A stretch of 64,000 nucleotides of DNA, taken from the NCBI GenBank assembly GCA_038363925.1, contig JAQQWL010000007.1:1302001-1366000 (forward strand), in the 5' to 3' direction. Below are positions 24,946-38,097 of the stretch, one piece after another; within the stretch, counting starts at the first letter, position 1; the number at the start of each line of letters is the position of its first letter. The notes under the pieces are model-generated. The model ran no database searches, had not been told where the DNA came from, and saw only the letters and a list, made by a program, of their open reading frames with translations. The position numbers and the translations under genes were made by a program. This DNA is from Apiospora phragmitis. Its lineage: Eukaryota; Ascomycota; Sordariomycetes; Amphisphaeriales; Apiosporaceae.

Positions 24946-26784
24946 ACGTATCTCATAAGAGAATATCTTACATAAGCGAATGTCTCACTTTTATAAATTT
25001 CTTTATAGCCTTAACCTTTTTTTATATTCTTTTACGTCTAAAAATGCCACAACTTTAAAAAGAGAGTAATATAATTCTAGCGCTTTAAACGCTTTAAGAA
25101 GATTTAATTTTAAGCGTATAAAAGGCTATATTAATTTATTACGTCTTATCGAAAACCTTATAGCGTAAACGAAATAGCTAACCTATATAACGCGAAATAT
25201 TTACGAATTCTTAAAAGCTTTTAAATTTTAAAAAAGATGCGATTATTCGATATATTATTAATTTAAATACGCGATCGTTTTTTCCCCGGTTAAATAATAT
25301 AAAAAATATAGCGAATCGATTATTTAGCTTACGCGACGCGGGACGTATCGGCGTTAATTAGGCCTTTAATTTCGTACGATAATAATTAAACCTCCGGACG
25401 CGTTTTAATCGAAAAATCGATTATTAAATAATCCTTTATAAAAATCTCGACGCGTATTACGTATAATTTATAAATATAAGATCTAAAAAGAGGATATTTA
25501 TAACTTTAATAAAACCGGCTTTTTTATAAGTTAAATCTCGTTCGAAATAGTTATAACCACCTTCGATTAATACGGAAAGCCTAAAATAATATAATAAAAG
25601 AACCGGAAATAAGTTATAATTATTTAAGGCGTCGGATTATACGGTTATACTATCTCTCTATATATTATTTTTATTAAGAAAACATACCTCTCTTTTTAAT
25701 ATAAAAATAGCGTATTACCGAAGGACTAGGTAATTATAATTATTAAAAATAGCTAAATTACGAATAAAAAAACCGAGAATTAAATTTAATATTTTAATTA
25801 ATATATTAAGTTTTATATAAAAAGTCGTTATTATTTTTTAATTTTAAATAATTATAAAAGTTATTTCTCGATAACTTTTTAACTTTATTATAAAAAAACT
25901 CGATTATTATACTTTATATATTTTCTTATTTATTATATAAACTTTAAGTTTTTAATATTAATTATTTTTATATATTAAAAAAGGCGTATAAAAAAGAAAT
26001 TAAATATTTTATACGGGCGTATATTACTTATATCTTAAAGGAAGACTTTTTACTAGCGTTTTTAAAAACGTTCTAAGCGATTTTCACCGTTTCGAATATA
26101 TAAAAAGGTTTTTGAAAAATAGGACTCGTTTCGTATAATCCGGAATATATTATTTTATAATTAAATATAAAGCTACATACTTTAATACTTCCGGGGACGT
26201 TTTTCGGCCTATTTATTCTTTAAGAATTAAAAACTTTAAATAACTCGATTAAAGTTTAATTTTAAACTTAATATATTCGAAACTATATTATATAGTATTT
26301 AAATAACTTTTCGATATTTATTTTAACGAGCCTTAATTAGATTATAAAGGCTATAACGTATATTATATACCGAGTTGCTCTTTTAAAAGGTGAGAACGCG
26401 ATACTTCGAAAGGTAAATAAGATGCTTAGCCGGCGCCGCCGTACGAAAAAGAAACGGCTATAAAATAGAGGATTATTTTATATATAAGCTAGAAAAGACT
26501 TATAGTTTTAAAGAGATATTAATAAATAGTTATAAAACGAATCGCGTCGAGGAGTAGTTATATAAGGACGTTTAAAACACGTTTATAACGCTATAGAATC
26601 TGCGGAGAGCCCGGGCATAATACGCGCACTTATTAGAATAATATAAAAGTATTTAGAGATAAGGATTCCGATTAATTTTAATATATTAAATACGTTGTGA
26701 TGAAATTAACTTATATTTTATCGAAAGGGGTATAAAAGAGAATGAGACATTCGCTTGTGTGAGATATTCGCTTGTGGGATACGT
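24946..26784 (+). mobile_element. family 1 pogo/Fot1-like transposon, degraded copy E2
   Basis: An element of 1839 bp flanked by TA on both sides. The terminal inverted repeats begin ACGTATC and contain two tandem copies of a CAAGCGAATATCTCA-like unit, so the architecture matches E1 but the unit sequence differs by more than RIP would explain. The transposase relic is on the plus strand: DIYNFNKTGF (about 25490-25525, the DIYNFDETGF block with the first catalytic Asp region altered), RRRTKKKRL (about 26440) and the knuckle relic CGEPGHNTRT (about 26600-26632). It lies in opposite orientation to E1. Many stop codons make it non-functional. Confidence 0.85.
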
Positions 26785-28448
26785 TATTCTTTTTTTTCTT
26801 AATCGCGGTTCTAAATTATATAAAACGTTATAATTCTTTTATTTTTAAATTACTTAAATTATAATAATTTATTACTTTTATTTTTAAATCGTAATAATTA
26901 TCTTATATATTAATTATTACGTATTAGTTATTATATTTTACTTATAATATATTTATTATTATAAGTTAATTATAATATATAAATTAAAAATAATTATTGT
27001 AATTTTTAATTATTATAAATAAATTTATTAATATTAGCTCGTAAAGCTTTAGTTAATATTAATTTTTATAAACGTTATAAAGTTTAGTCGCGTTGTCTCA
27101 TAATAAAGTTTAAATTATATAATTAAACTAAGTTATAATATATAAACTCGACTGGAATTAATATATTTTTTATAATTAAAAAAGCGCTTTATAATTTTAT
27201 AACGTTTTTATTTTTAAAATAATAAAAATAAAGTAGATTAGTAAAATAATAATTAAAAATAATATATTTTAAAAAACCGTTTATAAACTTTATTAAATTT
27301 AAGTCATTTAATTTAACTTAATATAAAATAAATATATATTATAATAAAAGTAATAAAAAGAATTTATAAAACTAATAAATAATAAATAGTAAATTATTTA
27401 TAATAACTAGAAAGGGATAATTTTCTAACTTAAGTTAATAATATAACTACTACTTATTTTAAATATAAAACTATAATACCTCGGATTATTTACGAATTAA
27501 TAAATTAAAACCACCTTTATTAATTAATATTAATAACTAAATTTATATTAATTATAATAATTAATATTATAATAATAAATAATATTTAATATAGTTTCTT
27601 TTAAACTAATACTTAAATAATAATATAAATTAAATAAGTAAGGATAAATAATAAACTAAGTTATATAATAAAAGTTAATAAAATCACGACGCTTTTAATA
27701 AACCTATTAAAATAAAACTATAAAGCAACGAATTAATATAAATATTAATTCTAACGCATAATAGAGTATATACCTCAACGATTTTATTAAATTATTTATT
27801 TATTTAAACTACTTTTATAAAAACTAGTTCTTATAATATTTAATTATATTAATTACTATCTTATATTATTAATATAAACTTAGTATATTTTATTAGTTTT
27901 TTATTAAACTTTTATAGTTAATGCTATATAAAGTTTCGTTAATTATATTAATATAATTATTAACTTAAAGTTTGTTTTTAATTTAATTATAAAAATTCAA
28001 TAGTAAACGTTTAATAATTATATAAAATCTTTATATAAATTTATTAATATTAATAAAATTAATTAAAACGTTATAAAAATTAAGTTATATATTATATAAA
28101 ACAGTTTTATTATTATATATTATAATACGTTTTATATTAATATATAAAAAATAAATATTATTTTTATACTTTAATTCTTTTATTAATTCTTTAAATAAAG
28201 ATTTATTTATTTTTAATATATTATAAAACGTTTTTTTAAAATATTAAAAACGCGTTAAATAATTTAATAAATTTTATAACTTTATACATGGCGTTATTTA
28301 ATAAGTAAATATTTTTAAATATAACGTTTTTTAAAAGTTAAGTATTTATTTCTTACTATTATTTATTATCTTTATTATTTTATATATAAACTATACACAC
28401 TATATTAAAATAATTTAAACTTTATAATAACAATAAAATTAATACATA
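26785..28448. other. unassigned AT-rich sequence between E2 and C
   Basis: About 1.66 kb with the same AT bias as the rest of the island. No terminal inverted repeat with flanking TA and no transposase block could be read. It could be one or more older, more decayed insertions. Confidence 0.4.
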
Positions 28449-31400
28449 ACGTAATTTATTATTAAATTAATTATATCATTAAATCGAACACGTTTTTAAT
28501 TTATATAATTAAACTTTAATATATAATATCTTTATACTTATAATATTAATTTAATTAAAAAAAAGGATTATATTACTATAATAATCTAAGTGATGCAAGA
28601 AGGTTTAAATTAAATTAATTAAAAACTTATTACGAAAGTACATAAATTTTTTAAACTATTTTAAATAACTGACTTTATAATATTAAACCTCGACGCGAAA
28701 TTCGATAACGTGGTTTATTACTAAGTCGATTATATTATTAAGCCGGCCACTTTTTTTATATCTTATTATTTTTACATAAATCAATTTAACCTTAATGTTT
28801 TAAATCAATTAAAATTATTTTTATTTAATTCGTTATTTAATTTTACATTTTTTATATGTTTGCGTATTATAACCTATTTCGCCGTAAATATTATAGCGCC
28901 TTTTACCGGTCACCCTCCGTTTTAACGAACCCCTCGTTTCGTATTTATTAGTCGCTAGACGCTTCCGTTTTACTTTATTATCCTATAGTTTTTAAAATTT
29001 CTATATAATAAGGGCTCTTCTAAGCTAGACGCGCGATGGTTTAGCTCTTCGGCGCTTAAAAAATATTAAATTAGCCTTTTATAAAATACTTATTTAATTT
29101 TTTATTATTTAGTTTATAATATTTAAAATTAATATTAAAAGGTTTGTTTAATAAATAATCACTTTATTTTTAATAAAAATAAAGTATTTAATCGTTTATT
29201 AAAGGTTAAATAACGTTTAAAGGTTATAAATATTAGCCGTTTTCGAACGCGACGAGTTAAATATAAGTATTTAAAAATATATATTTAACTTATTAATTAT
29301 TTTATTTAAATAATAAAGTAATAAACTAAATATACTAAATACGTGGCTTTAAAAGCGATAAAAAATTCTAGCTTTATAATATAATCTATCGACGCTTTAA
29401 TAAATATCTCGATTTTTATAATATTTCTCGAATTCGGCCGAAATATAGCTTTTGTAACCGTTTAAGATTAAAAGGAGATAAAGGCTTTTTATTTACGCTT
29501 TAATCTATTTATCGAAGTATCGAATTTAATTTAAGCTCGTTTCGTAATTAGTTTAATTATTAAAAGTTAGTTTAACTACTTAATCGCTTAATAAGTTATA
29601 TTCGCGAAACTAGTTTATAAAGTAATATTAATTTTAAATAATTAAAAACGGCGGAATATATTAACTTTATAAATTAATATATTTAATAGCCGTTAATTAT
29701 TAAAAATTATTAAGTTAAACTTATTTCGTTTTTTTTTATAACGATCGGGGCGTATTATAACGAGTATTAGCTCGATTATATTAATTATAAAGCCGGTGTC
29801 GTTAAAATTCTATATATTTTCGTTTTAAATTTTATATTTCGTTTTAATATTTACAACTAGTGCGAACTAACCGGAAATAATACCTATATTTTAATAATAA
29901 AAAAGCCTTTTAGTAATCGTATCGACGGTTTATTCGAGTTTTAAAGTCCGGGTTACGGTTAATAAAGCGTTTAACTTAATACTTATTAACGCGGTTATCG
30001 TCGCGTAACTTTAAAAAGAAATTAACTACATCTCTTATAATATTAATACTAAGAAATATTCCTCGGGTATTTAAATTAATTATATAATTATGAACCAATT
30101 TTTTTAATTAAATCTAATTTATATTATAAATGTCGGATTTCGCGTCGAGGTTTAGTATCGCGGCGTTGGTCGCTTAGAATAACTCGGGGAACGTTATATA
30201 CTTTCGTAGAAGCTTTAATTAATTCGATTTGAACCTTCTCGTGTCGCTTAAATTATAAAACGATACGATCTTTTTTTAATTAAATCGGTATTATAATTAA
30301 CTTAATAATAAACCACGTTATTTATAATATTAATTTAATTTAATTTAAAAACATACCTCGTAAGTATATAACTAATTTAAATATTTAAAAAATACCTCTT
30401 AATATTAATATTATAAGAGATATAGTTAATTTTTTTTTAAAGTCGCGCGACGATGACCGCGTTAATAAGTATTAAGTTAAACGTTTAATTAAGTATTATT
30501 TAAACTTTAAAACTTAAATAAACCGTTAGTATAGTTATTAAAAAGCTTTTTATAAAGATTTAAATATTATTTTCGGCTAGTTCGCATTAATCGCGAATAT
30601 TAAAGTTAAATATAATATTTTAAATACAGGCATATATAATTTTAACGAGACTAGCTTTATAATAAATATAATCGAGTTAATATTAATCGTACTACGCGTT
30701 AATTAATATAAGTAAGCGAAATTAATTTAGTTTAATAATTAAAGGTAATTAACGACTATTAAATATATTAATTTATAAAGCTAATATATTCTATTATTCT
30801 TAATTATTTAAAATTAATACTACATTATAAATTAATCTCGCGAATATAACTTATTAAATAATTAAATCGACTTTTAACGATTAACCTAATAACTAAATAA
30901 GCTTTCGACATTTTAATAAATATATTAAAGCGTAAACGAAGGGCTTTTATTATTTTCTAAATTTAAACGATTATAAAAGCTTTATTTTAACCGAATTTAA
31001 AAAATATTATTAGAATAATAGTATTATTACGCTTAATATATTTTTCTACTCTATTTACTTATTTTAACCTTTAAATATAATACTTTATTTATTATTAAAA
31101 CGTCCTTATTTTAAAACAGTCGACTTGTTTATTAAAGTATTAATAAAAAATATTATAAAGTTAAAGTTCTTTATCGCGTTTAAAGCCATATATTTTATTA
31201 TTTATATAAAAAATAATATTAAATTTAAATTTAACGCATTTAGTTTAATATTTTATTATCTAAACGAAATAATCAATAAAATAAATTTACCTCTTTAAAC
31301 ATTTATATTTAATTTATTACGCTTAAAAATAATTAATATTTATAACTTTTAATAAATAATTAAACGCTTTAGTTTTATTAAAAGTAAAGTTTTTATTTAT

Positions 31401-31853
31401 TAAAAAAAGTCTTTAATATTAGTAAAACATATTATAAAGTAAGTAACGAAAGATATATATATAATAATATATAAAATAACTTTTATAAAAAATTTAATAT
31501 ATATTTAAAAAGGTTAATTTAATATTTTTAAAATATTAAAGAATTTAAAAATTACGCGTTTAACTTAAAAAAGCCCTTATTATTTAAGAATTTTAAAAGC
31601 TATAAAACGAACAAGTAAAAAAGAAGCGTTTATTAAAGCGAAAAGCGACTAGTAAAAAGCGCTATAGTATTTACGGCAAGATAAGCTATAATACGCGAAT
31701 ATATATAAAAGATATAAAATTAAGTAGTTAATTAAATAAAGAGTAATTTTAATTAATTTAAAGCGTTAAAGTTAAAATAATTTATATAAAACTAGTAAAA
31801 TATTAAAAAATTATTTAATTTTATAATATAATTAACTAAATAATAAACTACGT
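28449..31853 (+). mobile_element. family 2 pogo-like transposon, copy C, split by nested copy B
   Basis: The left end is TA-ACGTAATTTATTATTAAATT and the right end, read in reverse, is ACGTAGTTTATTATTTAGTT-TA. The element is interrupted at 28708-30318 by copy B. Without B and the duplicated TA it is about 1.79 kb. The halves rejoin cleanly: sequence left of B ends in cgacgcgaaattcga and the part after B continues as in copy A. A transposase relic equivalent to LILDxxxSH appears at about 30950-31020 on the plus strand. Decayed by RIP-like transitions. Confidence 0.82.
28708..30318 (-). mobile_element. family 2 pogo-like transposon, copy B, inserted in copy C
   Basis: An element of 1611 bp flanked by TA on both sides, inside copy C and in opposite orientation. 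Its terminal repeats match over about 27 bases starting ACGTGGTTTATTA and differ from each other only by C/T or G/A changes. The minus strand carries the clearest transposase relic of the island, at about 29425-29490: LILNGYKSYISAEFEKYY, close to the DDE block of pogo transposases. It keeps more C and G than the other copies (for example around 28880-29040), which fits a younger insertion. Confidence 0.85.
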
Positions 31854-34750
31854 TAAATATATTATTATATATTTAAGAGTTTAATGTTTTAATATATTAA
31901 AAAAAACTAAAACGCTTAAATTAAATTATATATAATTAAATTTTTAACTTATTTTTAAAATAATACGAAAATTACGTTATATAAATAAAATAAAAATATA
32001 AAAACTATTTTTTCACTTAACATAAATTATAAGTTTTTATAATACTTAACACGCTTAAAAATAAAAATATCTATACGGTAGCGTAGTAGCAGAACATGAA
32101 AATAATAACGAAATAAGAAAATAGGAACGAGCCGATCACGGTCTTAGCGTAAATAGGAACAGGACTTCTGACAGGACCTCAGTCTTCACTTTTCGGGTAA
32201 AAGCTTCCGCTCGTCACGAACAACTGACGTCAAAGAATAACTATTGCCTCGGGCGGCGGTGGCGGCGGATTCGGTGGATCTCGTCTAAAGGACAGAGCAA
32301 ATTTCGCAATCTTGAGCGAGCGTGCCAGAGTGCTGACAATTTTGGTCAAAACACGGGCCGTCTTTGCTCAGATGGCCTCGAGCTCCGAAGATGGCGCACA
32401 GTCTGCACACTGACCGACAGTCCCTGCAGTATATCTGCAATAGGATTCTGAACAGGTATGGCGGTGATGGCCACTGCGAATAGACTTGAACGTTACCAGC
32501 CACCTACGGAGGAAGAGGAGATATGCATGCAGCTCCTAGGGTGATGCAGTTCTGCGCCTGCGCTACATGAAAAGTGCAAAATGCGAAGCCATACCGAAGA
32601 CCGTGGCACCGCCCAGATCAGACCACGCGCAGTCCAGTCCAGCATTAAACGAGAATGACGTCTACGATGGCCTCACTAATCGAGTCGTTTTTAATTGTAT
32701 ACAAGGTGGACTGTCTACTCTTCGACCGATGGTGCGTTATAGCGGCTTAAAACAAAACTCCAGCAAGTATACCCTGACATGTACATTAAATCGATCACGA
32801 TACCTACCATTATATGTAGTAGGTAGTGTGGGTTTCGAGGTTGGTTGGTGTTAATCCGCGCGCGATTGATCGTCCTGTAGGCGAGTGCAACGTGCTACGA
32901 TCCTTAACCTTGAATATGCTTGGCTAGTTCAGCCACCACCCCTCTCAACTTCTCTAATGAGGCGCGCCAGCCATCCGACCTTGATATGCCGAGAGCTAAT
33001 TAAGACGACTCCAAGTCCATGCATCGCGTAATCTGGATTTGCAGCATCTCCTTGCGTGGCTACATATGTAGTGTATGCACGTAGTATAGTATGTGGAAAA
33101 GAGATAGGTTCGCAGGTTCGCGGAGATGATGTCGCCGTAGTATCCCGTTGTCCGGCGTAATGCTGTGATTGGTTTAGCTCGCGCGCAGCATTGCAAATGA
33201 TATTGAATACTAAACTCCTCAATAGTCACTGCACCACGGCATTCGTAAGATTACGATTCATTGACGACGAGGAATGTAGATGATGACTAAGGTTAGACGC
33301 GGTTTCCTGAGAAGTTGCTTGTAGCGAGGGGGAAAAAAAGCACTGACGGGGCGACCGCTAATCTGTCGCTACATACACAGCTGAAGCTGTCAATCAAGGA
33401 GTGCCCGGCCAGCACAAGTCCACTCCTTGGTACAGGAGCAAGAGGAGCTAGAAGAGTCTAATAAGAGCACAGAGTCTGAAACTATTCTCACGTCAAAGGT
33501 ATGAGCGACCAGAAATGCATTTCTGCTTGATTTGCTCTGCTTCACGCGGACTAGGTAGCTACATGTAGCTCATGCACCGGCGTGCTGGAACGATTGAGGA
33601 TTGCGGCGGGCATTATTGGCCAACTACAGGATATAGCGCTATGCTATAGTTAGGGCCGATATTGCATTTCAAGTAAGCGACTCGACCCAAAACTGGCCGC
33701 GTTCTGGTTCAATGGGAGGAGCGCAAGTGCATGTGTGTGTGTTGTCGAGCAGTCGCTGTCGCCCAAAAAGCAGGCTTTCTGGGTCAACGAGGCGTTCCAT
33801 CTTCTGATGCGCGGGAACAGTAAGATGGCCGACCCAATGAGGCCCCCTGGTTGCTCACCGACCAGGGCTACCCTCGTATCAGACTTTCCCCACAGCGGTC
33901 TCCTCTCTAAACCAAACCCGTCGTCGTGCAATCCTCCTGCACTCTCGTTGGCTCTGTCTGAGGTCAGTATAAGTACCTCTTTATCTGTACCTCTGCAGGG
34001 GGGGGTCACTCGGGAGATCAGACAACTTCCCAAGGCAGGTAACAAAAAACATACGGCGGCTGTCCGGCATCAAACCCCCTCTTTCCAAGGTGAGGAAGCC
34101 GCATGTTCAACTTCTTGGTCCATGTCGCATCCGACTCTTGTCCTAATCTCTACGATCTCGATTCAGCATCCGCATTCTGGCTTTCGCTCTTATCCGAACT
34201 GCTGTACAAAGTGATTTGTTCGATTCAGGTTTCTTCTCAAACCCGACTCTCTACCCACCGCCTAACCTACTACAAGTACTTCCTTGCCTGGTCCTGACAC
34301 TTGCACTTGCCTAGCCCACTTGGATATATCTGTTTTGTTTCGGCTACTCTTCTAGACCTTTTTTTCTCCTTCTTCTAACCTACATCGTAGACGCCACTGT
34401 CTCGATCTAATATGAACTACACCAATCCACAATAAAGCCAAGCAGGTCCTATTGTGTGTTTGTGACTCGCCTTATACTTTTGACTCTCTTCTCTCCTTAC
34501 CTTTTCTCACGTTGTGACTTAATTGTTCTGTGGCACGGCCGACCTTGCCTCCAACGAGACGCAAGAGTATCTCGACTCCAGTCTGCAGATAATTGTTGGT
34601 TTGGGGCGCTGCTATCTGGGTTGCGCGGCATGGATTTGCAGAAATAGGCTACTTGTCGAACCTCGGAGGATTTTGTGGCATGGGCGCCGTGCAATCGTGC
34701 AACAGTAACGATAACGAAGGAAGGCCTTTTTCCAGTCTTCCGCTCCAAGC
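31854..34750. other. right border of the AT island and upstream region of the next gene
   Basis: AT bias ends at about 32080. From there composition is ordinary. No gene recognised between 32080 and 34750. The last few hundred bases are CT-rich and probably include the promoter and leader of the gene that starts at 34751. Confidence 0.4.
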
Positions 34751-37700
34751 ATGGGAAATGTCCCCTCCAGCGAGTCCCCAGAGAGGGGCCGGATGGCTCC
34801 TCACAAGCTGTCCAAACCCCGAACGACCAACGTAACGACAGCTGGACTGTCGAACACAAGTCGTCCGGCAGACTTATCCAAACGACGCTCGCTGTCGAAC
34901 AGAACCTTCTCCCTCCCTCATGGCACTTCCCAATCTTCCCCGATACCGCCAATGCCGCCTCTGCCCGATGCTGGTGATTTCGACCAGACGGAACCTGCAG
35001 CCAGGCCAGAGGGTGCCTCCCGAACCATGTCTGTCAAAAGCATATTCCGGTCTCGATCATCAAAAGGCGTTTCCACGAGACCCGGAAGGACAAACAGTGT
35101 GGGTCCTTTGATGTCCTCGCCTCCGCCTGTGCCGAGTTCGCGGCCAACCAGAGCGAACTCCATGGTCGTGGACGGCAGTGGACATTACGCCCAAACTGCA
35201 GGGTGAGCTTCCAAACTAGCTGAGGCGTTATACTCCCCAATCTTTGGCTGACAGTCTTACTCTACAGTTGGCCAACTACTCGTACCAGTTCTTTCAACTA
35301 CGATCCTACCTCCTACGAAGCAAAACGTCTTTCGTACCTAATGGAGACGCCTATTTTCACTGAAGACCTTACGATACTGTCGGATACTCAGACAACAGGA
35401 AGCCGGAGGGGCTCTCGTTCAGAAGCCAATCCCACATACTCTGCAACTGGTGCTATGCCACGGGCCAGCTCAGATCTATCCATCTACACTCCGATGAGGC
35501 GGCGCTCGCTTCTTACGCCTGGTCTCGCCACGCGCGCATCTCCCACGCCCCCGGTTCCGCATAAGTCTAGAAACAGATTCAGTATGCCGTCTACACCCTC
35601 CCGGCGCGATTCTTTCGACGGCCTCGAGATAGGCATGTTCGCGATGCGTCCCTCTACTGCCACCCAGCCAGAGTCAATCCCACGCGCAGCAACTCCAAGC
35701 GATGACCAATATGCCCAAACTGGGGCCTTTAAGCTAGGTACCCTCCGAATCACCAATGGTAGTCCTGTGACTAGCCCAGCTTCACATATAGAAGCCGAGT
35801 TTCATCAAGCTTCAGGGATAAAACAAGACCAGGACTACTTCCAACAGCCTCGGATACCAGAATTAGGGCCAGAGCCGCCAAAGCCTGGAGGTGTTCATCA
35901 TACAACACATCTGACTCCCGGATATCTACCGCAGATATGCGTGAGCCCAATACGACTGGATGAGGTGAAGATGGAGGATATCGAAGAATTGCAAACCACA
36001 AGCAAGACTACAGCGGTAGAAGACGATTTGTTTGAGGTGGAACAGCCCGAGTCCCCCAAAGCAGAGGTTCTCGACGTGCGAGTTGATCCCAGCGCAAAGT
36101 CTCTCCCGCGGCCCAAACTCGCAGCCGAGGGAAAGCACTCGAAAGAGATTGGCAGATCTGACAGTGGCATCGTTGCTAGCCCGACCTCGGATTACTCGCA
36201 TCAGTCCTTGTCAAAAGCCGACTCAGGCTATAGCTCCAACGTCTCATTGCGTTCATTTTCGAACCCACACGCTGCGCAGAAGACAGATCTTTCTAAGAAA
36301 GCTGCGCTCGACACACCACCAGATACGCCTCACAAAGAGGGCGTCGTCCTGCAAATGCCCATATCGGTTAGCCCAGATTTGGTCGATTCATCTTCCTCGA
36401 GGGAGGGCACTCCTCCAACTGTTCCAGAAAAGGATGTTCCGACGACTGGGCGTCACAATGTGTGGTCGCTGGGTCGCACGGCCTTCTCGAAGAGAGTGAA
36501 GAACTTGGCGCCACCCGCTATCAATCCTCAGAGTCAGCTCAGTCCTCCTCACGCATCTGAAGCGTCACCGTTAAGCCCAACTAGCTCGATCATGTCCAAT
36601 TCAGCTCTGAGTATAAGCAGTCTCAGCAGCATTACACGCAGAAATGGCAAGCTCCACCGTTTCCTCAGCAATGGCCGCAAATCTCACGAAGCCCAAGCAC
36701 CTTCACATCCAGAGGAGAACGAGGTACCGGCCGTGCCGCAAGCTGTCGAAGCCAGCTTCGCAGATCATGTCGGCCCACTGCCTCTTCCGAGGAAAGGTGG
36801 GAGATCAGAGCTGAGCCTAGTAAAGAGACTCTTGGCACAATAATGAGTGTTGGTAGTGCTGAGTTTGACCATTCGCCACGAGAAGTTATTGTACCAAGTA
36901 CGCGCAAGCTTAGGAACGATGGCCAATGCATTGCAACGAGCGCTGCATTGCAATCTGCCGTTCCTGCCAATTTGGCTACGGAGCCAACCGTTCGCAGACC
37001 TGTACCTATACGGAAACCAATGACAACTCCTCAGCAAACTTCGCCCACGAGCCCGTTGGCGATGGCAATGTCGCCCGAACCAGAAGCTATCCCTGCGCCC
37101 CCCAAGCAAGACTCCGCCGTGGGAGGTAGACTTAGAACTGTCACTACGTCTTCGTTGGCTGGAAGCGGCCTCAGTACGTCCCACGTCCGCCAGAGGTCGA
37201 GCACAGTGAACGCAGAGATCGAAAAGGATCTGTCGATGCGATACTCGGTTTCGAGCAATATCTCATCAAGTGTCATTGCCAACGAAGTACCGCCAGTTAT
37301 CCAAGCAGACATTCTCAATAAAAGAATCAGATCACCTCCACCGGTGAGCATGCGGACGCGGCATAACGGGGAGTTCATCAAGCCTCTGACCAGAGCACAA
37401 TCCACACCTGCGGCCGCTATGAAACAGCCCCTTTCCAGGCGGTCCAGCCGGGAAGGCATTCAGAGTTACCCTTCAGCCGTGAGTCAAGGGCCCAGTCGCG
37501 AGGCCATTCATGGCTATCCTCCAGTAGCTGAAGGATACCGCGGCTGCGCTCCAGTGTCCCCGACAATGCCCCATCTGAATCGTAGGCTTTCTGTGGCCTT
37601 TTCGACCGAGTCGGGGTTATTCCGAAGGCCCAATTGGGATGTGCAGCCAGATCACCATGGTGGAACATACTCGGGGAGATCATCGGTTGACCAGAGCCGG

Positions 37701-38097
37701 CAGAACTCTTTCACCAGTCAGACCAGTCCACAAATGCATGTGGTAGCACGGCCAAGACTAGCGCCCCTTCACAAGAGGGTATAGCTATGATGGCTATAGT
37801 CTGCAGCAGTTCCACGCGGACGAGGATGCCGTCCTTCCAGAAACGGAAGAAACGTTAATTCGAGACAATGGGCCTTACCCATCTATGCCTCATAAAGATG
37901 GCCACGAATACGTCACCGACCCCTGGAGCGGTCGTCCCATGCCACAAGTACTTGGTAACCAGGGTCGCTACCCGCCATACGTACCGCGAGGGCATTTTCG
38001 TAATCGGAGCCTAGGCGCCGATCAACATCATGCACCATACCGCGTGCTTCACAGCTACAACTCTCCAGCATATAAGAACGCGCCCATCTGGGGCTAA
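34751..38097 (+). CDS. long Ser/Pro-rich protein with N-terminal MGNVPS, function unknown; two frame breaks
   Basis: Exons are 34751-35202 and 35268-38097 (GTGAGC donor, CTACAG acceptor), giving 1093 aa after repair. Gly2 in the MGNVPSSES start fits an N-myristoylation signal, so membrane attachment is possible (inference). The rest looks disordered: Ser, Pro and Thr-rich, with many RRxS-type sites suggesting heavy phosphorylation, and a conserved-looking stretch SSFNYDPTSYEAKRLSYLME after the intron. No catalytic domain, coiled coil or membrane helix is visible. The frame breaks at 36816-36817, where an added C gives SELSPSKETLGTIMS, and at the C4 run 37764-37767, where removing one C gives LAPFTRGYSYDGY. 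In both cases protein-like sequence continues in the new frame. I do not recognise the family. Confidence 0.72.

Larger units (their letters stand above)
19985..32080. repeat. AT-rich, RIP-like transposon island
   Basis: About 12 kb of DNA made almost wholly of A and T. CpA and TpG are nearly absent, TpA is very common, and most remaining C sits in CpG or CpT. This is the signature expected of repeat-induced point mutation (C to T, mainly at CpA). The only open frame of 60 codons or more is a chance 64-codon one (24864-25058). Five degraded pogo-superfamily DNA transposons are resolved inside by terminal inverted repeats and transposase relics. Both borders are abrupt, with ordinary composition within a few dozen bases. 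Such islands are usually heterochromatic in fungi. Confidence 0.9.

Noticed and set aside
24864..25058. 64-codon open frame in the AT-rich island
   Set aside because: Composed of Ile, Lys, Tyr and Asn as expected by chance in RIP-mutated DNA, and it runs across the left terminal repeat of E2.
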